Positions 1 to 13,521 of a stretch of DNA of 64,000 nt are shown piece by piece. Made by a program: the position numbers and the translations under genes. This DNA is from Adiantum capillus-veneris (lineage: Eukaryota; Streptophyta; Polypodiopsida; Polypodiales; Pteridaceae): positions 5,184,501-5,248,500 of the forward strand of contig CM043968.1 in assembly GCA_014529385.2 (NCBI GenBank), written 5' to 3'. The notes below the pieces were generated by a model. The model was not told where the DNA came from. It was given only the letters and a program-made list of their open reading frames with translations, and searched no databases. The number at the start of each line of letters is the position of its first letter. Position 1 is the first letter of the stretch.

Positions 1-2
1 AT

Positions 3-359
3 AAAGCTTTGGCAAAGATAAATGAAAAGGTCAAAAGTAAGGGTATCAAGAAACATGACTTGGTTTTGCGCTACAACAGTAAGCTGGACAACACCTTCCA
101 AAAGAAGTTTCAAATTAAGTGGGAAGGCCCTTTCAAGGTAGTGGAGTGTTTTCCAAATGGCACATATAAGCTGGCTAACCTAGATGGTGTTCTACTTAAG
201 TCAAGGGTAAATGGATTGCGTCTTAAATTGTATCATGCTAGATTGATGATGGTGGAGCAAGATGAGCTGTCTGTGGATCAAGCAGTGTTGGTGAGGGATG
301 AGGAGACCAGTGATGCGGCGAGTCTCATATCTCTCTTTGCTGCTGCTGATCATGAATGA
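3..359 (+). CDS. Ty3/gypsy integrase C-terminal fragment (5' truncated by window edge)
   Basis: The frame is open from the window edge to a TGA at 357-359. The protein has the GPY/F-type C-terminal module of Ty3/gypsy integrases: LVLRYNSKLDN, then KWEGPFKVVECFPNGTYKLANLDG, ending near VNGLRLKLYHA. The downstream acidic tail (DEETSDAASL) is element specific. Known role of the family: integrase binds LTR ends and joins the cDNA copy to host DNA in the nucleus. Only the last ~116 residues are in the window, so the catalytic DDE core lies to the left. A purine-rich stretch (371-380) and possible LTR start follow. Confidence in the family is high; lineage cannot be given. Confidence 0.85.
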   Translation, partial: KALAKINEKVKSKGIKKHDLVLRYNSKLDNTFQKKFQIKWEGPFKVVECFPNGTYKLANLDGVLLKSRVNGLRLKLYHARLMMVEQDELSVDQAVLVRDEETSDAASLISLFAAADHE

Positions 360-1330
360 TCTAGCACACTAGGGGATGGGCAAATTATGTCAGGAGTTTT
401 TTGGAGCAAGAGATTGCGCATATGTACATATACATGCATGGTGCATCAAATAAAGAATTGCCCATTTTTCAGAGCCAGGTGGTTACGTGGGGCCCACATG
501 TGTACAGGTAGGACAGGGTGTACATAGTGCATCGATTTTCACTATTACCAGTACCACTGTGTTTTTTCTACAATAAGGAGGAGTTGGTAGCGCGTAAAAC
601 TTCTCGAGGAAGCTATCCGCGGGCCGATGACATGAGGTAAGCAGGTGCGTCAGATGGTATCTAGTGGCGTCAGGAGGGCGAACGGGGTCAATATTTGCAC
701 GCGGATGAGGACGGACACAACGTGGGTGTTTTCTTGTAAGAGTTATGCAAAAAGTTCATCATTAGGACCACTTTTTGGGGCCACTTCACGTGGTTGCGAG
801 ACGCATTATTGAAAAGAAATGAGTGCCAGGTGTGCGGATGATGCAAAAGGGTGACAACTATGCCCTGCGAGGTCAGTTTTTGGCCTGTTCGGGGTCCTTT
901 TGAGGTCATCTAAAAAGCCAAGGGTGCCCAACTAATAAAGATAAGTGTGGGAACTGAAAAAAGAGAGAGAAGACCAGAAAAAATGTGGAGAAGAGAGGAG
1001 GAACAGCCGCAGGTGTGTTTTTGCTCATTTTGGAGCTTGTTTTGGCCGTAAACTGCTCCTCCGAGGTTGGATTTGAGCACTTTGACATTGCAGACTAGGG
1101 TTTTGGGCCGTTCCGGACGCGATGGTGCTGTCCATTTTGCCAAATTCCTCACTCTTTTTCTGTTGTTTTTCTGTGTAAGTTTCTCCTATGAGCGAAGTTT
1201 CTGCTCTAGTTTGTGATTGTATCTGGCTTATTTTACCCATATTGTGTGAGCTATTTGCCCCATTGGTGTTGGCCCAAGTTCAATTGTATCTAAACATCAG
1301 AAATTCTCCTCTTTTGAGCTGAGTTTTTTG
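360..1330 (+). other. Non-coding stretch, probably 3' LTR of the integrase-bearing element
   Basis: No credible coding region. A purine-rich run AGGGGATGGG (371-380) follows the integrase stop and could be the polypurine tract; a TG at about 388 (TGTCAGGAG) could open the 3' LTR. The matching 5' LTR is outside the window, so neither the LTR nor its end can be confirmed. Confidence 0.3.
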
Positions 1331-1477
1331 GGTGTGTGTGTGTGTGTGTGTGTGTGTATCTGTGTGGAGTGGGCAAGTGGATAGTCTCTCTCCTCTCACT
1401 CCAGAGGTGTGTTCCCTATCTCGGCCAGGTGTGTTGTCTAAGCCGAGTGGTGCCCCATAGTGTGTGTGTGTGTGTGT
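1331..1477. repeat. Two (GT)n microsatellites
   Basis: (GT)13 at 1331-1356 and (GT)9 at 1460-1477, separated by about 100 bp that also contains short CTCTC runs. Open frames here only translate the repeat. Confidence 0.9.
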
Positions 1478-1689
1478 ATCTTCCCAAGAGTGTATGTCGG
1501 GTCATTATAGAGGCGCTGTGTGTGTTTTCATCCTGCTCACAGCGTCATCGGATGCAAAGATTGAGAGGATTCAAGAGCGTGCATCCTCCAATGCAAATAG
1601 AAATCATCCCAAATCAACTAATGTTAATCGCACATCAAGCATCACTACAAGCAATCATCTACACACATTAAGCAACGAAGTGAAACACA

Positions 1690-2420
1690 CTAATCTTGGA
1701 GTCTCTCAAGCACAACTCTAATTACATGCATTGACGATTAAGACACAAGATCGCATTCAAGTCGGCCACCCCAACCATGCCAATCATGGTGTCCAAATCA
1801 AGTCACACATAATCAAATTAAGCTCAAGGCTTCTTAAACCTACACACACACAAGCACACCATTAGAGGACAACTCTAATCCCTCAATCACGAGTACGCCC
1901 ACTCCACTTAATCGAGAGAGTTAGATAAGGACTCCACTAATCGGAGTAGCTTAGCATAAGTAAGAGTTAGATTAGAAAAGATCAACACTTCAAAACAATG
2001 AAGGAAAGTAGAGAAACATGATTGACAACATAATGAAAACTAGATTAATTAAGAGAGGATTACACTAATTACATGTGATTAGCACTAGCCTTCTAAGCAT
2101 GGGCATTAAGCTCAAAGGCTAGGCCATCAAGAGCTACTCTAGAGAGAGAGTTCTCAAAAGGACCACTCCAGAATGACCTCTCATTAAGCATAGGGCTCTT
2201 TTATAGCTTTGGGCCTCAAACCCTTCAACCATGGGATAAAGTGAGATCTCTAGCCTAGACTCATACAACTTTGGAACTCCTAAATGAGCTCAAGCCCTAT
2301 ACAATGAAAAGTAAATATTGTGTACTATGGCACATCCACAGCTTGGTGCATAATTGGTGTAGCCGTTAGCCGCTGCTAACAACTGAGTATTGGTATTGCC
2401 ATCCATGTCCAACTGACCTT
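1690..2420 (-). other. AT-rich non-coding stretch with a minus-strand LTR-like promoter
   Basis: No gene seen. Read on the minus strand, 2197-2208 gives GCTATAAAAGAG, a good TATA box followed by GC-richer sequence, as in plant LTR U3/R junctions. No second copy or target duplication could be found, so this is only a possible LTR remnant. Confidence 0.25.
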
Positions 2421-3136
2421 TGTTGTTTTCCTCTAGCAAACTCCTCCATTTGCTTTTGACTTCACGAACTTGAGCCAAACAATGTGTCGGGTTCCTTGAG
2501 AACTGTGCCGATGTACATGCCGCTAAATGGATGGTTGACGATCCGTTATCCATAGCTTTTGGTTGTCTTTGGTCAATGTCGTCGCACCTTGAGCAAGGTA
2601 GGAACATATTGAAGTTGCAAGACCCGGTAATCGGGTACCTTCTCGCACTCCAAAAAAATGGTCGCACAAACCAAGCCGAAAAAGATCCAAGCCGCTTAAA
2701 CTCCACTGCAAAGGAAGCTCCACACGCAATGGGCTCCGCACAATCTGCTATCCTTCTCTGAAATCCGAAACTCTATCGCCGATATCCGCTCTGCACGTTT
2801 GTCCTATGGTAGGCCTCGAACGAATTCAAAGATCCACAATAAACTGTGCATAGCAATGGCTAAGAATTCCATCCATGCTGCACAAAATTTCCCAAGCCGC
2901 TCCGCACTTACTGCAATCCTCGCCTCCAAGAGCTACAAGATTGACATCAAGCCAATGCCCAAAGGCAATCTTTCATGCCCTCTCTTGATTCCTGCTCCCA
3001 AGCCAAGACTGCTCCTCGAATGGACACTCCTCAAGCCGATCACCACCATTGCCCAGTGGGCAATGACAAGCCCGCGCCACATTCTCCAAAGCCTTGTCAA
3101 TCTCCTGTACCAAAGAGCCCACTACCTTTAGCAAGC

Positions 3137-3497
3137 AGCGTTTTAAAATGCTCAAGTCAATGGGGGGCGGGGAGGGTCGTTGCATAGGGAAGCTGCCGTA
3201 GTCAGTGTTTCAAAATGCTGGTGAGAAGGAGAGGGGTCACCAAGACGCTGCGTGGCAACGTTTCAAAACACTAGGAAAGAGGGGCGGGGGCAAGGCGCTG
3301 ACTGCCGGAGTTTTAAAACGCTAGGAGGAAAAGCTCTCGGCGCCACTACACATAGCAACGTTTTAGAACACAAGCAGGGAAGTAGGAAACACTGCCGGAC
3401 ACTGCTAGGCACATCGTCTTAAAACGCAGGTGGGGTTTAGCCTGTGGACTGCCGGCAAGGGAGGGAGGGGGGCTGGGGGGTAGCGTTTTAAAACGCT
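3137..3497. repeat. Seven degenerate copies of a 16-bp palindrome (AGCGTTTTAAAACGCT)
   Basis: Copies lie at about 3137-3152, 3204-3219, 3257-3272, 3307-3322, 3357-3372, 3414-3429 and 3482-3497. The last is a perfect self-complementary 16-mer; the others differ at 1-5 positions. Spacing is 50-70 bp and the sequence between copies is G-rich and not conserved. The array lies just inside the copia-like LTR/PBS (minus strand), i.e. in the leader or gag position of that element. Confidence 0.75.
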
Positions 3498-3547
3498 GTT
3501 GCTTCTTCTTCTCCGGAGTGCTCCTCCACGCCAAGGGCCTCATGCCG

Positions 3548-3562
3548 CTTGCTCTGCTACCA
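3548..3562 (-). promoter_or_regulatory. Primer-binding site for initiator Met tRNA (copia type)
   Basis: On the minus strand the sequence directly after the LTR reads TGGTAGCAGAGCAAG, close to the common plant Ty1/copia primer-binding site TGGTATCAGAGC. It is the expected neighbour of the LTR ending at 3563. Confidence 0.65.
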
Positions 3563-3607
3563 TGTTAAAGTCGACGATGTGAAAGCGTAAAGACCAAGGG
3601 GAGTGAG

Positions 3608-3673
<66 letters not shown>

Positions 3674-3864
3674 TCATGAACCAATCAAGCTTGGCAATGA
3701 ATAACTGAATGTGAATACAATGGAGGCAAGGGGTTGCTTATACAGCAATCCCAGTAAATTTCCCTACCCAAGATTTTGACAAATAAGTAAAATAAATTAC
3801 TAAAAGCCAAAATAAATAATGGGATCATATTAGGCACTTCACTTGAGATGCCTAAACTTTAACA
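3563..3864 (-). mobile_element. Ty1/copia-like LTR (about 302 bp), no second LTR seen
   Basis: The plus strand begins TGTTAAAG (3563) and ends CTTTAACA (3857-3864), giving the TG...CA ends and an 8 bp terminal inverted repeat typical of LTRs. A Met-tRNA primer-binding site abuts the low-coordinate end, so the element runs on the minus strand. A (GA)n tract (3611-3671) lies inside the LTR. No protein domains of copia gag-pol can be recognised in 2290-3547, and no partner LTR was found, so this is a truncated or non-autonomous copy. Confidence 0.65.
3611..3671. repeat. (GA)n microsatellite in the copia-like LTR
   Basis: About 30 uninterrupted GA units. Confidence 0.95.
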
Positions 3865-5250
3865 CTAGTTTGGTACCAAAACAGGACGCTTAAGTGGCCT
3901 TTTTTGGTAGTTTTAGATAAAATGCCATAGAAAATGAGAGAAGTATTTGAAGAAATCCTTTTGAGGATTGAAATTATGATAGTCAAACTGTGTGTAAAAA
4001 ATAAGTCCTTGTAATTTGGAGCCTAAATTGATGTACAATCACAGTAACCAAGAGTACATGCGCAAAATTGTACTCAATGTTATAAAACATATTATCGCAT
4101 CGACTAAAAAGAAATGCTAGGGAGTGGTATAAAATTCTAACACATCTATCTATGCCTAACAAACCATTTTTGACATGTTTCTTGCTCACATAAAATATTT
4201 TATGGAAAAATTAAATTATCAAAAGTCATCCAGGTCTAATTAGCCATTGTTTTGAACTCGATTATAAGCAATATAGAAATTGTTAAGTGTGTAATTTTAG
4301 GTTGTATAATGCAGTATATGCATGTGATGTATCTACACAATGCTTAATATACAAAGGTTTATGTTTCTATGTGCTAGTAAAAATAGATCATCTCCCATGC
4401 GCAAAACAACGCATATTACAGATTTCATCTATTTGAAATTCGACACATGAGCTCTAGAATTGGCCATACTCTTGGAATCTTTTGTACATATCAATGTGAT
4501 ATATATAGTTACTTGATATAGAAACAAATGGGACCTGTAAGACCTCACTTACATGTACCAAAAGGACAATTTGTAATTTGGAAGGTACGATGCTTGAAAA
4601 ACAAGTGAAAGAGTCATAGTGGCTTTCTAAAACAATTAGAAAGTGATATAATCATTAGGTCGAGTTTAAGTAGAATCAATGTTTGAGAAAGGATTGCCTT
4701 AGCTTACCCTTGAGCCAGTTGAAAATCTAGACTAGCTGGTTGCAAACCATGGTAAATGGAATAAAAAATGGTGAAATATGTGAGAGGAAATAGTTCAAAA
4801 ATCCTGCAACTTTTAAATTTATGCTAGTATTTTTTGTTTGCTTCTTTGTGGGGAGGAAACTCAATCGACGACTGCTTAATAAAAGAAACTTTCTTGAATA
4901 TTGACTAGAATTAAGTTATAGAATGCAAGAAAAGTCAAGCTATGTGAGACTGTGAAATGAAATGTGAAATAAAAAGAACTCATTAATATATATGTGTGTG
5001 TGTGTGTGTGTGTATGTCCATAGAATTTACTAGAATTATGCAAGGTGAAGCTTCCCTTTATCATTACCATAGAATGCAAGAAAAGTAAAGACATGTCAAC
5101 TGTGAAATAAAAGTGAAATAAAAAGATACAAGGTAAGTTTCAATCATCATTGAAAACATTGAAAGTATGCCTTACCCAACTCTCCTCTAAGGCTTTTTTT
5201 AGAAAGCCAAAAATTCAAAATGACAAGGAATTTATGAGATATAATTGAGA
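3865..5250. other. AT-rich non-coding stretch
   Basis: No coding signal. Contains a (TG)n run at about 4990-5013 and a direct repeat of AGAATGCAAGAAAAGT with AACTGTGAAATAAAA (about 4921 and 5072) showing a small local duplication. Otherwise nothing recognised. Confidence 0.6.
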
Positions 5251-5630
5251 CTAGTGTGTGACCCGCGCGTTGTTGCGGCTACATGTGCGTCAATTGAAGC
5301 AACCATTGTTCTCCTTCCCTTTGTAGGGAGAGCAAATGCAGGCAAATGCCTATGATTCTCATGTGAGCTTTTATAGCTCTTAATACACTTCTGCATCAAC
5401 CACCACTATAACTACTTTCTAAATGACAATGTATGACAACACACAAGGTCTAAGTGCCCTCCACATTCACATCAACCAAGCACAAATCTATCTTTTGGAT
5501 CAACACTATGTCTACCTTTTTGACTGTAAGTTCGAACAACTAATGAAGTGTAGTTACTCTCCAAATTCTTGTGGATTGACCAAGGACAAATCTAACATAC
5601 TCCTTCTAATCATGGCAAGTTTGTCCCTAC

Positions 5631-5652
5631 CCCCCCCCCCCCCCCCCCCCCC
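5631..5652. repeat. Poly-C tract
   Basis: About 22 consecutive C residues; length may be an assembly estimate. Confidence 0.9.
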
Positions 5653-6899
5653 TTCCTTCTCTCTATCTATGTGTGTGTGTATGTGTTGAGTTCAAGAATT
5701 ATCAGGTCAATTTGAGGTCTCTTGGGAATGAATTAAGTAATGGTCTTATCTTAACATCCTATGTTTCTCTCTAAGGAGGCATCGAATTTGCGATTAGGCT
5801 AGAGACGTCCTCCTCACACAATTGATATGGGACCCTGGTGAGTGGTAGTGGCCCTCTAAATAGACTAATAGAGAGCTAGTATCCTTCTTTGGATATAGTG
5901 TTTGCATTGAATGGCGAGATCTTTAGATGCATTAGCATCCCCTCTCACCATCCTTACCAATCAAGGCATTGGTCATGATAGCAACTCTCCCATGCTTCTC
6001 TCGTGTAGTTTTGGTCTTGCATTTGGGGCATCACAATCAACTAAGTCATCAACTGCTATTTGTTGGCACTTAGGATGCATGTACCAGCCATCCAACATGC
6101 CAACATTACACCACATAGTAGTAGAATAAACTTTGCCATTGGTATGCACAACTGATTTGGTGAGCAGTGTGTCGTTTGCTTCTCAAAGAAAATATTCATG
6201 ATGGGTGTGTGACCTAGGGGTGATTGCATGGCTATATCAACTTTGTCTCTATATGTGGGTAAATTTCAAAATTTATAGGTTGGATTGCACTCAATCTAGC
6301 TAGCATGTACACTTGCATCTACCAAGACTCACCGCATGGATGTTGAGGTCTCTTGCAATTGACGATAAGCAGGTTAGTAATATAAGGCGCATATTGTTCA
6401 TTTGTGTACATTTGGGTACCAATGGAACCTTAAAATGTGAGGGGAATGAAAGCAGAAAAGTTCACTCAAACGTTTCTCTTTGCAAGAGTTTTGGGCATCA
6501 TGCTAAAAAGAAAGGGCGTGCTGCAAAATACACACACACAAAGACACATGCATGTTCTTCTTTGAGAGAGAAGACTGTATTCAACCATTCACATGCTTGC
6601 CCTTACCCATTCTTTATACCATAGCAGCCATTTGGCTTAGCTCCCACTCCCTTAAATGTGAGAAAGAGCATCGAGGCACTACATGGAGGAGAGTCTCTTT
6701 TTGTACGGGAATTATATCCCTTAACAATTTGAGAGTGCGATCATTATCTCCTGCATGAGTGCTCGGCTTTTGATCACATCAAACTTGCTTTACACACATT
6801 TTAGCCCTTACCATGGCCTACATACCTTTCTCTCCTAGCTACCTCATGGATTCAACTTCTCAGTGGCCACCCTTATATCCATAGTCTTCAAGCATGTTA

Positions 6900-6938
6900 C
6901 ATGTTGTACTCGGTCCATAGGTCAATCTGACCTTCAAG

Positions 6939-7030
<92 letters not shown>
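6900..7030 (+). mobile_element. LINE/SINE 3' tail followed by (TC)n
   Basis: GGTCCATAGGTCAATCTGACC (6910-6930) matches the 3' end of the LINE fragment at 12350-12375 (TCCCATAGGTCATATCTGACC). In both copies a long (TC)n tract follows directly. Here the (TC)n tail is about 87 bp. Only the 3' end of this copy is recognisable. Confidence 0.5.
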
Positions 7031-7034
<4 letters not shown>

Positions 7035-7192
7035 ATCTCTCTCAACCTTTGAGGTCATTGTGATTGTTTCTATGATGTTAAAAGTTATGGCCCCCTCTCC
7101 TTGATAAGTATGTGAGCATGCAAGACCTTGAGTTCAGAATCAACGTTCATCGGCTAAAATTTTTAGGTCTCTTGTGATCTTCTTCTTCGTCG

Positions 7193-7196
<4 letters not shown>

Positions 7197-7274
<78 letters not shown>
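7197..7274. repeat. (TC)n microsatellite
   Basis: About 38 CT units; a further interrupted (CT)n run lies at 7409-7472. Confidence 0.95.
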
Positions 7275-7277
<3 letters not shown>

Positions 7278-7406
7278 TTCCTTCTAACTTACTATGCAAC
7301 ATGACGACTTGTTGCCAACAATTTTTGGATTGGATAAGGTTTCCCTAAACTTAATAGTTGAGAGTCGAGATTAACGGGTCGCAAACCACGTCAGTATGAA
7401 GAAAAA

Positions 7407-7452
<46 letters not shown>

Positions 7453-7815
7453 CCTCTCTCTCTCTCTCTCTTTGGCTGCATGTCTAGTTTGTAGTATTCA
7501 AATGAAGCATGTGAGAGGCTAAGAGCCTGGTCGCGTGTACCAGCGAGCCTACTTTCTGCCTGGTCACGAGTCAACTCTTCTATCTCTACCTATCTAATCG
7601 TGGTAATTAAGAGCCTCCAATTAACAGACATAGCCTTTCAAATGGTTGACTTTTGAGGCCCTATCGGTTAGCAACAACTTGCTCAAGATGTGTCTCATGA
7701 CTCAGTCAAATCAAGCATTTATCTTCGAAGCCACCGATTTTCTTGACTTGCAAACAAAGCTGGAAGGCTATTTAGCCGTTCCAAAGTGACCAGGATCTAA
7801 ATGTAAGCAAAATGA

Positions 7816-7897
7816 CATGGAGGCAGTCCTACAATGGAGGCACATGCATGGAGGCAGTCCTACAATGGAGGCACATGCATGGAGGTAGCCCTACAAT
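7816..7897. repeat. 31-bp tandem repeat, about 2.6 copies
   Basis: Units beginning CATGGAGGCAGTCCTACAAT start at 7816, 7847 and 7878; the first two are identical, the third differs (GTAGCCC). Confidence 0.85.
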
Positions 7898-8488
7898 AAG
7901 AGACCGGAGTCATCATTTCTAGGAGGAGGCAAAGGGCCCACATTAGGTATGCAATACCAAGGAGGATCCAAATGAGCAAAGGATTGCTAACTCCAAGACC
8001 AAGGCCAATACCCTCGACTGGAAATTATCATCATCCAATGCAATTATATCAATGTTTTGGAAAAATCATTTTTTCAAATATACAAAATTGCTTTCCTTTA
8101 ATTTTTCAAGAGGAAATTTAGAAAATTAGGTTTATTCTAGTAGGTTTTTACACTATTTTTCTCTATTTTGGGGTGGAATTTTTCCTTTACCCCTTGCCCT
8201 CAACCGACATTTTTGAAATTGAAAACGGCATGATATTTTGTTGAGACACATTTTTCCCAAACATTTAATCGAACACCCACCTTGCACGACTATTGTCGTG
8301 AGAACTGTAGCAGCAGGCAAGGCCATTTGTCCCCTTGTAGAACCCCTTTTTTCTTGCCTATGTCTGGAGTTCGAGATGTGAAAACTTGAGAAAGCTAAAA
8401 AGCATGGATGGTCATGTTGGAGCTGTCAACATTGTAGCATGCGCTGATTGGACGAAAAAAGGCAAAGAAAGTGTGTAGACGGATGTGG

Positions 8489-8490
<2 letters not shown>

Positions 8491-8564
<74 letters not shown>
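8491..8564. repeat. (CT)n microsatellite
   Basis: About 37 uninterrupted CT units. Confidence 0.95.
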
Positions 8565-8567
<3 letters not shown>

Positions 8568-8768
8568 TGTGGAGGGCCGTAGCTAGGCAAAAATGGAGTT
8601 CGTCGGGATCAAGGGTGGCAGACAGGCAGCGATAGAAAGTAGGTGGCTTAGAAAGCGCTTGTGGCGAGTGGGACATGTATTCGATCCAGAGTCTTGGCGT
8701 CCTAACCAACAAAGGATTGAGTTTGTATAAGGGTGTGGGGCTCGTGGCGGATCAACTATTGGCAGCCA

Positions 8769-8924
8769 GGGGTGTTGATAGAGGAGACTACATGAGGCCT
8801 CTTGTGGAAACATTTAAGAAGTTTTCCATGAAGTAAGTGGTGGGTTATGTTCATGATTGAGTTTGGAGGGGAGCAGTGGGAGGGGGGTGGGCATTATATG
8901 TCGATCGCCAAGGCCAATCAATGG

Positions 8925-8961
<37 letters not shown>

Positions 8962-9026
8962 ACAGAAATAGACACACACACTCCTCAATAGGACTGAATG
9001 GGATTGCCCCCCCCCCATCCCCTCCC

Positions 9027-9071
<45 letters not shown>

Positions 9072-9410
9072 ACAGAAATAGACACACACACTCCTCAATA
9101 GGACTGAATGGGATTGCCCCCCCTCTCTCTCTCTCTCTCTCTCTCACTCACACACACACACACAGGGGTGTTGATAGAGGAGACTACATGAGGCCTCTTG
9201 CGGCAACATTTAAGAAGTTGTCCATGAAGTAAGTGGTGGGTTATGTTCATGATTGAGTTTGGAGGGGGGCAGTGGGAGGGGGGTGGGCATTATATGTCGA
9301 TCGCCAAGGCCAATCAATGGCACTCTCTCTCTCTCTCTCTCTCTCTAACAGAAATAGACACACACACTCCTCAATAGGACTGAATGGGATTGCCCCCCCC
9401 CCCTCTCTCT
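8769..9410. repeat. Direct duplication of about 240 bp, period about 393 bp
   Basis: The block from GGGGTGTTGATAGAGGAG (8769) to the poly-C near 9012 recurs at 9163-9405 with few differences, including its internal (CT)n and the AACAGAAATAGACACACACA segment. A third partial copy of the last ~60 bp lies at 9070-9122. No coding potential. Confidence 0.8.
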
Positions 9411-9422
9411 CTCTCTCTCTCA

Positions 9423-9460
<38 letters not shown>

Positions 9461-9564
9461 ATTGCAACAAATAACGAAGACATCTCTCTCTCTCACCTGC
9501 GACACACATGGTGATGCCGTAGAAAATGAAACTTGATCTCTCTCTTTCAAACCTACGATGTGCC

Positions 9565-9629
<65 letters not shown>

Positions 9630-10070
9630 ACACACACACACATGCACGTGCACGCATGCACACATGCACGTTCGAAGCAACCAACTTATCGACCCATGAC
9701 ACATCTCATTGCTCGTTATTTTTCCAAGCTATGAAGTAGAGCCACCCTTTACAAGAACAAAAGTAATCACTCTTCAAAATTGAAGGCTCTAAAGAAACTT
9801 CATGGCCTTGCTAAAGAGTTTAAATAATATAAATATATATATAGTAGAAAATAGTGTGACTTTTTGACAGAACTTAAAAGTCAAAACTAAGTCTTTTCTT
9901 TTTTTACCATCGTAGTGAGTACTTGCTACTTACCCTTCACTTTTACATTTCAAATGACTTTGACTTACCCTTCACTTTTACATTTCAAACCAAATGTTTA
10001 TTATGGTTCTTGAAATGAAGGAAAGAGTGACAAATGGATGCCCTCTCCTTCCTTGAAAATTTTAAGCTCA
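9411..10070. other. Microsatellite cluster and AT-rich filler
   Basis: (CT)n(CA)n compound repeats at about 9404-9457 and 9570-9642, then AT-rich non-coding DNA with a direct repeat of TACCCTTCACTTTTACATTTCAAA (9933 and 9964). No gene seen. Confidence 0.7.
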
Positions 10071-10279
10071 ATTATATATAGTACTAGTATGTGACCCGCG
10101 TGTTGCTGCGGCTAAGAAGAAGCAATTGTGGCACTCTCCTCCCTCACCTTCCCTCAAAGGTGGCAACATGTACATATATACAATAGTATGTGACCTGTGC
10201 ATTGTTGTGGTCATAAAGAAGTAAATGTGGAACTCTCCTCCCTCACCTTCTTTGAAGGTGGCAACATATGTGTGTGTGT

Positions 10280-10412
10280 GTGTGTGAACACACACACACA
10301 TGCATGTGCATTGACAAGCAACCTAGTCATGATCTTAGAAGACGATTCACACTATCAAATGCACTTTTGTCAAAGTTGATAATGGGATTTCCACAAACCT
10401 AGTCTCTTTACC

Positions 10413-10464
<52 letters not shown>

Positions 10465-11033
10465 CATGACAAACTTGAACTACATTTGGAGTTGGTATGT
10501 GGACGGATTAACTGTGGCATAAGCAAGCGAGTCCCTCTCTATTTGTAAAAACGTACTTAACCTTCGAGTTTTCCTTAGTCTCTCTCTCATGTACACACGT
10601 CTCGTGTGCGCGTGCATACACACACTCATCGCAACAATCAACAACTCAGTGGGGGAGGGTAGGGGAGGGAGGTAGCACAATTGCTTGTGACACGTGGAGG
10701 TGTCAATTTTTCAAGAACTTTAAGAAAGAGTATAGGAGTGCGTCTTTATAATAATTTGTTAAAATTTTAAATATAAAATTATATAATTTGTTAAATAATA
10801 TCAATATTGGTCTTGAAAATTTTCCCTTTAACAAAAATCCAAATATGTCTTCAAAAGCCAAATTTGCAATGAGAAGCAAATCACCCTTAAATTTATCTTT
10901 TTTCTATGATTTACTCTAGTAGAGTAAAAACGTCTTTTGTATAATAAAAAAAGTAAGTTTTTTTATTTTTATTTGTCAAAAGGCTTTTCATTCAAACAAT
11001 TTGGTTTTCATTCATACAGTCTTACTCTTCACT

Positions 11034-11035
<2 letters not shown>
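10280..11035. repeat. Repeat module Z, copy 1
   Basis: Non-coding module of about 750-850 bp, diagnostic strings GATCTTAGAAG, GTGCACTTTTGTC, AACAATCAACAA, GACACGTGGAGGTGTCAA and ATACAAAATTATA. Found again at 13370-14235, 15205-16066 and 16163-16830. Each copy ends (plus strand) towards the Helitron-type 5' terminus. This first copy is the most diverged. Confidence 0.65.
10400..10460. repeat. (CT)n microsatellite
   Basis: About 22 CT units at 10416-10460. Confidence 0.9.
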
Positions 11036-11040
<5 letters not shown>

Positions 11041-11067
<27 letters not shown>

Positions 11068-11384
11068 CATGTATGTATATATATGTATACATATATATCG
11101 AAATATTTAAAGAGAGAGAGAGAGAGAGAGAGAGTTTTTGCAGAGTGTGGTTTTGGTAGAATGACCTATCTTTCAAGGTTGTTGTCATCCTCTCTCCACT
11201 TAGCTTACCATAGAATTTTACTATCTTTAGGAGAGGCTTTTCTTGCACTTTTTGGTTTTTTTCATTTGCGTATGTAGCTAGTTGTACTTGGTTCTCACAG
11301 TTCCAATTTGTTACTTTAGTTCTCTCAGATTCATCATCATCTGGGCATTCTCAGAGATTTTTCAAGTAATACAAATAAGCCTCT

Positions 11385-11385
<1 letters not shown>
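11041..11385. repeat. Repeat module X, copy 1
   Basis: Module X starts with (GT)n-TATATATGTATACATATATA, then GAAATATTTAAAG(AG)n, TTGTTGTCATCCTCTCTCCA, CATTTGCGCATGTAGCTAGT and ends near CAAATAAGCCTCTTTTGAG(AG)n. Further copies at 12530-13066 and 14420-14960, with a partial third of it directly repeated at 11537-11686. Confidence 0.7.
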
Positions 11386-11387
<2 letters not shown>

Positions 11388-11428
<41 letters not shown>

Positions 11429-11492
11429 AGAAGAAGAAAATTAGCTCTACCGGTCCCAGATTTATTGGAGGTAGAGCTAATTTTCTTCTTCT

Positions 11493-11535
<43 letters not shown>
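11388..11535. repeat. Near-perfect 148-bp hairpin
   Basis: The arms are (AG)n-GGAGAAGAAGAAGAAAATTA-GCTCTACC (to 11451) and its exact reverse complement from 11470 into a (CT)n tract; the loop is 18 nt (11452-11469). The 28 non-microsatellite bases of the arms match perfectly. The same loop-side sequence occurs singly at 13020-13066 and 14290-14335, so this copy has gained an inverted duplicate. Confidence 0.85.
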
Positions 11536-11539
<4 letters not shown>

Positions 11540-11685
11540 CTTAGCTTACCATAGAATTTTACTATCTTTAGGAGAGGCTTTTCTTGCACTTTTTGGTTTT
11601 TTTCATTTGCGCATGTAGCTAGTTGTACTTGGTTCTCACAGTTCCAATTTGTTGCTTTAGTTCTCTCAGATTCATCATCACCAAG

Positions 11686-13370
<1,685 letters not shown>

Positions 13371-13372
<2 letters not shown>

Positions 13373-13469
13373 CATGCTCGTGCGTTCATAGTGGCCTACC
13401 CATGATCTTAGAAGCAAATTCACACAAGCAAGTGCACTCTTGTCGAATCTGACAATGGCCTTTCTACAA

Positions 13470-13521
<52 letters not shown>

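Larger units (their letters stand above)
5251..10083 (-). mobile_element. Helitron-like non-autonomous element (minus strand)
   Basis: Read on the minus strand the element would end ...CCGC-loop-GCGGGTCACACACTAG followed by T at 5251, i.e. a GC-rich hairpin about 10 bp before a CTAG terminus, the hallmark of Helitron 3' ends. The proposed 5' end at 10083 reads TACTATATATAATTGAGC, matching the 5' ends of the related copies at 14235 and 20344. No Rep/helicase ORF is present. The inside is a mosaic of microsatellites, a LINE 3' tail and local duplications. The pairing of these two ends is inference. Confidence 0.45.

Noticed and set aside
2290-3187. Overlapping open frames of 70-138 codons on both strands
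   Set aside because: No family features, no consistent strand, and the region looks like degraded retroelement leader sequence.
6860-7045. Arg/Glu repeat protein from a long (TC)n tract
   Set aside because: Translation of a microsatellite; the same RERERE or SLSLSL frames appear at every CT tract on both strands.
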